Below are positions 57,973-64,000 of a DNA stretch of 64,000 bases, piece after piece. Source of the stretch: Fibrobacter sp. UWR4. GTDB taxonomy: Bacteria; Fibrobacterota; Fibrobacteria; Fibrobacterales; Fibrobacteraceae. The stretch is from assembly GCF_003149045.1 (NCBI RefSeq), contig NZ_QGDU01000001.1:62001-126000 (forward strand), read 5' to 3'. The position numbers and the translations under genes are program-made. The notes under the pieces are model-generated. The model had not been told where the DNA came from and ran no database searches. It saw only the letters and a list, made by a program, of their open reading frames with translations. Each line of letters begins with the position of its first letter. Positions within the stretch are counted from its first letter, which is position 1.

Positions 57973-60900
57973 TGTATAACGACAAAAAGAACAAGCACAT
58001 TTTTGCCGGTATTGCAAGTTTCATTGCACTTGTCATTTATTGCCTGACTATGGCTCCCACAGTATCCTTCTGGGACTGTGGTGAATTCGTCGCCTGCGCA
58101 AACACCTTGGGTATTCCTCATCCTCCTGGAACACCCTTCTTCGTGTTCTTCGCACGAGCTGTCATCGTCCTGCTTCCCTTTGTAGAAGAAATTGCAAAGC
58201 GCGTGAACTACATTTCTGTAGTAAGCTCTGCTGCTACAGTTTATGTGACCGCACTCTTCGCTTGGGAACTTCTGGCTGTCGTCCTGGATTCCGCCAAGGA
58301 AAAGGGTGAAGGTGTTGTTGAACGTCTCGCCGACAAGATTTCCGGCAAGACCCGCACCATTGTTCTCGGTACCGCAGCTCTCGTTGCAGGCTTCCTCCTG
58401 ACTTTCTCCGATACCTTCTGGTTCAACGCTGTGGAAGCTGAAGTGTACGGTATCGCCATGCTGATCCTTATGCTGGTGTCCTATCTAGGCCTGGTATGGT
58501 ACAAGCATCGCGACGAAGATTCTAGCGACCGCATTCTGATCTTTATCTGCTACATCGCCTTCCTGGGTGTTGGCGCTCATTTGTACACAATGCTTACCGT
58601 TCCCGCAGTCTTTGTGTTGCTCCTGGTGGCTCAGCCCAAGAAGATTTTGGAACGTTTCCCGGTGTGGATTACTGGAACCTTGCTGTGCTCCGTGATCTAC
58701 ATGGTTTCTGCCTTCATTGAAATTTCCCTGGTCTGCCTGGTTGCTCTTGCAATTCTTACCTTGGCAAAGCCTTTCAACAAGAACGTGAACAAGGCTGTTC
58801 GCCTTTCCCTGGCGTTCGCCTTCTTTGCTCTCATCGGCTACAGCACTCACCTTTATATTCCGATTCGCTCCGAATTGAATCCCGTGATTGACGAAAACAA
58901 TCCGGAAATCAACATCCGTGACGATCAAGGTAATCTCCAGCTGGGTAACCTGTTCAAGGCAGAAAACTGGGATTCCTTCAATGCCTTCATTGAACGTAAG
59001 CAGTACGGCTCTGAAAGCATGATCGACCGCGCCTTCTACCGTCGTGGTAGTCTTTCTCACCAGTTCCTGGCATTCCCCCACATGGGTTATGGTGGCTACC
59101 AGATGGCTCAGTACCTGCCTTACAAGGTGGGTGAGGTAAACTACGCCAATGGCGTCTATACCTTTGATCCGGGTGACAACCAGCCTCTGGAACGTTTTGG
59201 CTTCAAGTTCCCCACTCAGATGGCTATGATGGGTGACGATCAGTCCATGGGTACTCTTGCCCAGTTCCTGATCTTCGTTATTTTCAACGGCCTTCTCATT
59301 ATGGTTTGCGTCTTCTGCTGGAAGCGTAACTCCAAGATGGGCATCTTCATGTCCACTCTCTATGCACTTTGCTCTCTGGGTCTTATCTTCTACATCAACT
59401 TCGCCGACGGTTCCCGTATGGACAAGAAGTCTGATGAAGCTTATTGGAACAATACTATCGCTCGTTACAGCCAGAGTCTTGGCCTTAACGTTCCTGTTCC
59501 TAATGCAAACGACATTATCGATCTCCGCCAGAAGATTGAAGTTGCCAAGTATCGTATTGAAATGGCTACCTCCCGTGGTGAAGGCGGCAGCGAAAAGGTT
59601 GCAAACCTGAAGAAGGAAGTGGAATCCCTGGAAAATACTACTGCATGGCAGAACTGGACCAAGATTGAACAGGGATTTGCCCGTGCTGGCGCTCGCGCTC
59701 CGTTCCCGGAAACGGTTCATCTGGAAGTTCGCGAACGTGACTACTTCTACACTCCGGCATACATCTTCATGAGCATGATCTTTGGTGTCGGTGCCGGCAT
59801 CCTGGTGTTCATGGTTGCGACGGGAACCATGGCTAGCCTTGCATCTCCCATCGCCGCAGCTCTCGTTCTGGTTTCCTTCCTGGTGCCCTGCATTTCCAAC
59901 TATAAGGAACACGACCGTTCCGGCCTGTGGGTTCCTTGGGATTATGCCTACAACTTGCTGAACAGCTGCCGACCCAATGCAATTCTTTTCACCAATGGTG
60001 ACAACGATACATTCCCCCTGTGGTTTGCTCAGGAAGTGGCTGGTATCCGTAAGGACGTTCGCGTGGTGAACCTGTCCCTGGGTAATACCGACTGGTATAT
60101 CTCCCAGATGCTGGATAATGAACCGATTCTTAAGTTGAGCTACAACAAGGAAACCATCCTTACGGATATGGTCCTGGATAGTAAGACTGCGAACAACCCC
60201 AACCATCAGGTTTCCGTGTGGGTTAATCGTGCTCAGCGTCTGATGCCTCAGCTGAAGTCCCGTATTGATGCGATGGAAGGTCAGCAGCTCTCTGCTGCAG
60301 ATTCCGCAAAGTTGATGCAGTTCAAGGTTCATTACCAGGTATGGGATGCTTTCAACGATTGGGCTCAGCGTTCTCGTAGCTCTATGATGCTTACCCAGCA
60401 CAAGCTGGTGATTGATCTTGCTCTCCAGAATATGGACAAGCCTATTGAAATCTCTACCACTGTTGGCCAGAGCAACTTCATGGGTCTTGAAAAGTATATG
60501 GTTCAGGAAGGTATGGTCTACCACTTCATGAAGGGTGACCTGGAACCGAAGCGTAATGCATTCGATGCTGCCTACACTGCAAACCTGATTGACAACGTTT
60601 ATAAGTATCGTGGCCTTGGTGATGGTACCGCTTTCATCAACGACGAAACCTCCCGTTTGCTCTCCAGTTACATTTCTCTGTATTTGCAGCTGTCCTTTGA
60701 CGCTCGTGAAAAGATTGACCGTCTCCGCAACGAACATCCTTTCACTGCAGACAAGAAGGCTCAGGTGGATAGCCTGGCACTTTCTGCTGGCAAGTATCTG
60801 GAAATGGGCATCAAGCAGTTCCCGGATGAATGGCGCAATTACTGGGCTGCCTCCTATGTCTATCAGGCTGCCGGTATGAAGCAGAAGGCTGTCGAACTGG

Positions 60901-61085
60901 CTAACCGTGGTCTGGAAGCTGTACCGTCTTTTGAAGAAGGTGGTCGCGCTCGACTGAACATGGCTCTCCGTCAGTCCGAAGCTATGTCCGACGCTCCTCT
61001 CGCTGTTGAAGAACCCGCTCCGGAACCGGAAGCACCTGCGGCAGATTCTGCAGTTGCTGAAAGTGCTGTAGTGGCCGCTAAGTAG
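57972..61085 (+). CDS. DUF2723 membrane protein (candidate GT-C glycosyltransferase)
   Basis: This 1037-residue protein has about a dozen transmembrane helices in the first ~640 residues. The DUF2723 signature is at the N-terminus: MAPTVSFWDCGEFVACANTLGIPHPPGTP, with the acidic residues typical of GT-C first loops (motif ~residues 28-56). A soluble region (~645-1000) follows, ending in helical, TPR-like repeats (YQAAGMKQKAVELANRGLEA) and an Ala/Glu/Pro tail. DUF2723 proteins are placed among GT-C/protein O-mannosyltransferase-like enzymes using lipid-linked sugars. The ATG overlaps the nusB stop by 1 base. Polyprenol-sugar synthase-like genes follow directly, supporting a glycosylation role. 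Confidence 0.85.
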   Translation: MYNDKKNKHIFAGIASFIALVIYCLTMAPTVSFWDCGEFVACANTLGIPHPPGTPFFVFFARAVIVLLPFVEEIAKRVNYISVVSSAATVYVTALFAWELLAVVLDSAKEKGEGVVERLADKISGKTRTIVLGTAALVAGFLLTFSDTFWFNAVEAEVYGIAMLILMLVSYLGLVWYKHRDEDSSDRILIFICYIAFLGVGAHLYTMLTVPAVFVLLLVAQPKKILERFPVWITGTLLCSVIYMVSAFIEISLVCLVALAILTLAKPFNKNVNKAVRLSLAFAFFALIGYSTHLYIPIRSELNPVIDENNPEINIRDDQGNLQLGNLFKAENWDSFNAFIERKQYGSESMIDRAFYRRGSLSHQFLAFPHMGYGGYQMAQYLPYKVGEVNYANGVYTFDPGDNQPLERFGFKFPTQMAMMGDDQSMGTLAQFLIFVIFNGLLIMVCVFCWKRNSKMGIFMSTLYALCSLGLIFYINFADGSRMDKKSDEAYWNNTIARYSQSLGLNVPVPNANDIIDLRQKIEVAKYRIEMATSRGEGGSEKVANLKKEVESLENTTAWQNWTKIEQGFARAGARAPFPETVHLEVRERDYFYTPAYIFMSMIFGVGAGILVFMVATGTMASLASPIAAALVLVSFLVPCISNYKEHDRSGLWVPWDYAYNLLNSCRPNAILFTNGDNDTFPLWFAQEVAGIRKDVRVVNLSLGNTDWYISQMLDNEPILKLSYNKETILTDMVLDSKTANNPNHQVSVWVNRAQRLMPQLKSRIDAMEGQQLSAADSAKLMQFKVHYQVWDAFNDWAQRSRSSMMLTQHKLVIDLALQNMDKPIEISTTVGQSNFMGLEKYMVQEGMVYHFMKGDLEPKRNAFDAAYTANLIDNVYKYRGLGDGTAFINDETSRLLSSYISLYLQLSFDAREKIDRLRNEHPFTADKKAQVDSLALSAGKYLEMGIKQFPDEWRNYWAASYVYQAAGMKQKAVELANRGLEAVPSFEEGGRARLNMALRQSEAMSDAPLAVEEPAPEPEAPAADSAVAESAVVAAK

Positions 61086-61110
61086 TTTATTTCTGTAAGT
61101 CGATATTGTT

Positions 61111-62043
61111 ATGGATTTAAGTCTTGTTATCCCAGTTAAGGAAGAAAGCGAAAATCTTCCGGAACTGTTTAAGGAAATCGTTTCTGCTCTTGCCCCTACG
61201 GGTTATGAGTACGAAGTCATCGTCATTGATGACGGTAGCCGCGATAATACCTGGGAAGTGATTGAAGGCCTGGCTAAGGAATATCCCTTTACTCAGGCTT
61301 ATCGCTTCCAGTTCAACTGCGGTAAGGCCGCCGGTCTTTCTCTGGGCTTCTCCAAGGCCAAGGGCAAGTACGTGGCTACCCTGGATGGTGACCTTCAGGA
61401 TGATCCTCTGGAAATCCCCAAGATGATCAAGATCCTGGAAGAAGGTTACGACCTGGTTTCCGGCTGGAAGATTCGTCGCCTGGATCCCTGGCACAAGACT
61501 TGGCCTTCCAAGTTGTTCAACCTGACGGTTTCTGCCGTCTGTGGTAAGCGTCTCCATGACTTTAACTGCGGTATCAAGGCATATCGCTGCGCAGTGGTCC
61601 GCTTTATTGACTTGTATGGTGACTTCCATCGCTTTATTCCCGTGATGGCGAAATGGCAGGGCTTCCGCATTACGGAAATGCCTGTTGCCCATAGAGCCCG
61701 TGTCCATGGGGTCTCCAAGTATGGTGTTTCCCGCTTGGTTTCCGGCTTCCTGGATCTGCTCTCCCTGATGTTCCTGAAAAGTTTTGCCACAAAACCTCTT
61801 CATTTCTTTGGTTTACTGGGCTTGATTTGTATATTGATTGGACTTGGCGTAACCGGTTACTTCGCCTACGAATGGATCCAGCTGGGCGCTCTTCATGTGC
61901 GTCCGCTGCTTCTCGCTGGAGGATTTGCCTTGGTGATGGGCGTGCAGTTTATTTCCTTGGGCTTGCTGGGTGAAATGATGCATGGCAACAAGAAGAAAAC
62001 GTACCCTGTGGCGGAATCCATCGGTGATTCGTCCACAAAGTGA
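61111..62043 (+). CDS. Family-2 glycosyltransferase, polyprenyl-phosphate sugar synthase-like (GtrB/ArnC type)
   Basis: This 310-residue protein has an N-terminal GT2 domain: LVIPVKEESENLPELF, EVIVIDDGSRDNTW, NCGKAAGLSLGF and the metal-binding ATLDGDLQDDP. Two C-terminal transmembrane helices (~228-250 and ~262-285) follow, and the tail is hydrophilic. This layout is that of undecaprenyl- or dolichyl-phosphate sugar transferases such as GtrB, ArnC or DPMS with anchor. The product, a lipid-linked single sugar, is what GT-C enzymes consume, so DUF2723 upstream is a likely user. The exact sugar is unknown. It starts 25 bases after the DUF2723 gene. Confidence 0.88.
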   Translation: MDLSLVIPVKEESENLPELFKEIVSALAPTGYEYEVIVIDDGSRDNTWEVIEGLAKEYPFTQAYRFQFNCGKAAGLSLGFSKAKGKYVATLDGDLQDDPLEIPKMIKILEEGYDLVSGWKIRRLDPWHKTWPSKLFNLTVSAVCGKRLHDFNCGIKAYRCAVVRFIDLYGDFHRFIPVMAKWQGFRITEMPVAHRARVHGVSKYGVSRLVSGFLDLLSLMFLKSFATKPLHFFGLLGLICILIGLGVTGYFAYEWIQLGALHVRPLLLAGGFALVMGVQFISLGLLGEMMHGNKKKTYPVAESIGDSSTK

Positions 62044-62063
62044 TTTTGTGTTTTGGAGGATGC

Positions 62064-62780
62064 ATGGCGTACCCTAAGAGTTTGGTGATTATTCCGACCT
62101 ATAACGAGAAGGAAAATATCCTTCTGATTATGGGGGAAATTTTGAAGCAGAGTGAATGTCTGGAAATCCTGGTGGTGGACGATGGTTCTCCCGATGGTAC
62201 CGGCGACATTGTCCAAGGGGAAACGGAAAAGAACCCGCGAATCCATCTGCTGCGCCGTAAGGGCAAGATGGGCCTGGGCTCTGCTTATGTCACGGGCTTC
62301 AAGTGGGCTCTGGAACGTGACTATGAACGTGTTTTCGAAATGGATGCCGATTTCAGTCACAATCCTGCCGATTTGACTCGATTCCTGGACGCCGCCGAAA
62401 ATGGTGCCGACCTGGTGCTGGGTAGCCGTTATCTCGACAACAAGATTAGCGTGGTGAACTGGGATCTGAAGCGTTTGATCCTGAGTTATGGCGCAAATGT
62501 CTATACCCGTATTGTAACGGGCCTTCCCATTAGTGATGCTACTGGTGGATTCAAGTGCTATAGCCGTACCGCTCTCCAGGCTCTGAACCTGGACAAGATG
62601 AAGAGTGATGGCTATTGCTTCCAGATTGAAACCACTTTCAAGGTTCGCAAGAAGGGCCTTACCGTGAAGGAAATTCCCATTGTCTTTACGGACCGTACTC
62701 GTGGCACTTCCAAGATGAGCGGTGGCATTATTTCCGAAGCCTTCTTCCTGGTTCTTAAGCTTCGCCTGGGCTTGGCATAA
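62064..62780 (+). CDS. Family-2 glycosyltransferase, Dpm1-like polyprenol monophosphomannose synthase
   Basis: This 238-residue soluble GT2 has IIPTYNEKENI at the start, LVVDDGSPDGTGDIV, the catalytic DADFSHNP and SRYLDNKISVVNWDLKRLILSYGANVYTR. The C-terminal pattern FKVRKKGLTVKEIPIVFTDRTRGTSKMSGGII is typical of single-domain dolichyl/polyprenol-phosphate mannose synthases. No membrane helix is present, as in Dpm1/Ppm1-type enzymes. The ATG at 62064 has GGAGG upstream. It supplies, by inference, polyprenyl-phosphate mannose to a GT-C enzyme. It lies 20 bases after the GtrB-like gene. Confidence 0.9.
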   Translation: MAYPKSLVIIPTYNEKENILLIMGEILKQSECLEILVVDDGSPDGTGDIVQGETEKNPRIHLLRRKGKMGLGSAYVTGFKWALERDYERVFEMDADFSHNPADLTRFLDAAENGADLVLGSRYLDNKISVVNWDLKRLILSYGANVYTRIVTGLPISDATGGFKCYSRTALQALNLDKMKSDGYCFQIETTFKVRKKGLTVKEIPIVFTDRTRGTSKMSGGIISEAFFLVLKLRLGLA

Positions 62781-62802
62781 TTCTGACGTTAAGGTTTTTT
62801 TG

Positions 62803-64000
62803 ATGGCTGTTGATTATTCCTGTTCCGTTATTATTGTCGCATATAATTCCTGCGACTTTATTCCTGCATGTCTTAAGTCTGTCCGCGATGCTTGCGAGGG
62901 CGTTGACGCAGAAGTTATCGTTTTGGATAACGGATCCCCGGAACCGATCACTGCCGAAATCAAGGCCTTCTTTCCGGAAGTGAAGTGGCTTGATTCCAAG
63001 GAAAATCTGGGGTTCGGCAAGGGATGTAATCTTGCTGTAAAGTCTGCCACGAAACCTTATCTATTCTTTATCAATCCGGATACTCTTGTTTCTAGGGATT
63101 CTTTCCGCAAGATGCTGGAATTTGTCCAGGAACATCCGGAAACGGGTCTTGCCGGTAGCCGAATCCTGAATGAGGATGGCTCCCTGCAGCTGGCTTGCCG
63201 CCGCTCTTTCCCCACCACTTTCTCCGCCATTTCCAAGACGGTGGGGTTGGCTGCTCTGTTCCCCAAGAGCAAGTTGCTGGCTTCCTATAACATGACCTAT
63301 GCCGATCCTGAGGAAGTGACGGAAGTGGACGCCATCAGTGGTTCCTTCTTCTGTATGCGGAACGATCTGTATCGTGAACTGAAGGGCTTTGACGAAGATT
63401 TCTTCATGTATGGTGAAGACCTGGATCTTTGTTTCCGGGCAAAGGTGGCTGGATTCAAGAACTACTATACTCCGGCGACAAACATCCTGCATTTCAAGGG
63501 TCAGAGTTGTAAGACCCGCCGCTGGAAATCCTATGTGGATTTCTACAAGGCCATGATTATCTTTGTGAAGAAGCACAAGGACCTTTACTTTGTGCCGACT
63601 CTGCTTGTGACCATGGGTATTTTATTCGCCGCTTTTGTGGGTATGTTCTCCCGACTGATTCCTAAGTTCTGGAAGATTATTCTAGATACTGTGATGATTC
63701 TTGGAATTAGTTTGCTTGCGGTTGTTGTGGAGAATGATCCCTATGATGGATTCCTTGATTATGGTCGAGTTCCGATTGTACTTCTGTGTACACTTGTGAT
63801 AAATGTCTTGTATTTGGCGTTGCGTGGGGAGTATAGTACTGCATCGCTAGCCGGTAAAAATTTCATTTCTCGCTTAATTCCTGTTAACTTTGTGGCTGTT
63901 GCAGGTTCTCTTGCCTACATTGTTTTCTTTAGCGGGCGAGGATGTATCTGCAATATTTTTGCGTCTAGTGAGTTGTGCGGCTATTTAACGTACGTTTTGG
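62803..64000 (+). CDS. Family-2 glycosyltransferase (rhamnosyltransferase-like) fused to membrane helices, 3' truncated
   Basis: The frame is open from the ATG at 62803 to the end of the window (~399 codons), so the gene continues. Residues ~1-270 form a WbbL/RfbF-type GT2: CSVIIVAYNSCDF, AEVIVLDNGSPE, NLGFGKGCNLAV, LFFINPDTLVS, and AISGSFFCMRNDLYRELKGFDEDFFMYGEDLDLC (motif region ~183-215). About four hydrophobic segments follow from residue ~265. They do not belong to a usual GT2 anchor and might be the start of a second domain, such as a polyprenyl-phosphate sugar transferase. A role in cell-surface polysaccharide or O-glycan assembly fits its neighbours. Confidence 0.85.
   Translation, partial: MAVDYSCSVIIVAYNSCDFIPACLKSVRDACEGVDAEVIVLDNGSPEPITAEIKAFFPEVKWLDSKENLGFGKGCNLAVKSATKPYLFFINPDTLVSRDSFRKMLEFVQEHPETGLAGSRILNEDGSLQLACRRSFPTTFSAISKTVGLAALFPKSKLLASYNMTYADPEEVTEVDAISGSFFCMRNDLYRELKGFDEDFFMYGEDLDLCFRAKVAGFKNYYTPATNILHFKGQSCKTRRWKSYVDFYKAMIIFVKKHKDLYFVPTLLVTMGILFAAFVGMFSRLIPKFWKIILDTVMILGISLLAVVVENDPYDGFLDYGRVPIVLLCTLVINVLYLALRGEYSTASLAGKNFISRLIPVNFVAVAGSLAYIVFFSGRGCICNIFASSELCGYLTYVL

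Noticed and set aside
58485-60737. A 750-codon open frame opposite the DUF2723 gene
   Set aside because: The sense strand has clear DUF2723 motifs and transmembrane helices. The antisense product is unlike any family and lacks a start signal.

Overview
This window looks like chromosomal DNA from Fibrobacter or a close relative (phylum Fibrobacterota). The taxonomic pointers are a glycoside hydrolase family 9 enzyme, a desulfoferrodoxin typical of strict anaerobes, many secreted beta-rich surface proteins, a recA promoter carrying a near-match to the LexA box reported for Fibrobacter succinogenes, and a structured purF leader resembling the Fibrobacter-specific Fibro-purF RNA motif. Most of the 64 kb is protein-coding on alternating strands. 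I see no phage, insertion sequence, CRISPR array or rRNA.

Layout. 1-8 kb: a truncated PCMD-domain surface protein, thioredoxin, hisF-tldD, murD, a small lipoprotein, then a leftward tpiA-secG-tRNA-Leu(GAG) unit and a BamE-like lipoprotein. 8-13.4 kb: two exported proteins of unknown function, recA with pncC (cinA C-terminal type) upstream, a DUF5683-type membrane protein, a histidine phosphatase and a small SRP RNA gene. 13.7-28 kb: a surface-protein block made of a 2996-residue protein with about 14 cadherin-like repeats, a SUI1-family factor, a FecR-domain protein, and a translationally coupled beta-helix/outer-membrane-barrel protein. 28-34.7 kb: endonuclease IV, a GH9 enzyme with no signal peptide, a leftward ddl-tsaB-rimI-DUF218 cluster and an SDR epimerase. 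34.7-42.6 kb: purF with its leader, a UbiA prenyltransferase, desulfoferrodoxin, rsgA, two unknown envelope proteins, nadD, an RluA-type pseudouridine synthase and two identical tRNA-Asn transcription units. 42.6-53.6 kb: an MBOAT acyltransferase with a small exported partner, a hybrid histidine kinase, metK, a Nif3 protein, an M23 peptidase, a lamin-tail protein, an orphan PAS sensor and a rhodanese lipoprotein. 53.6-64 kb: ribD-ribE-ribBA-ribH-nusB (complete conversion of GTP and ribulose 5-phosphate to riboflavin, apart from the pathway phosphatase), then a DUF2723 GT-C-like membrane protein and three family-2 glycosyltransferases, the last cut by the window end.

The most notable non-coding signals are these. 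(1) A 29-bp imperfect palindrome family lies between genes and also inside the rsgA and ribD reading frames, where it has been absorbed as extra peptide. (2) A putative LexA box overlaps the recA -35 element inside the end of pncC. (3) A purF leader structure is present. (4) Stacked hairpins lie directly upstream of ribE, with no recognisable FMN riboswitch. (5) A start codon and Shine-Dalgarno are embedded in a terminator-like hairpin (lamin-tail gene).

The best candidates for a less-described system are the FecR-domain / beta-helix-barrel pair beside the giant cadherin-like protein, and the DUF2723-plus-polyprenol-glycosyltransferase cluster, which could be a protein or surface O-glycosylation pathway. 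All functional calls come from motifs read by eye, without database searches.
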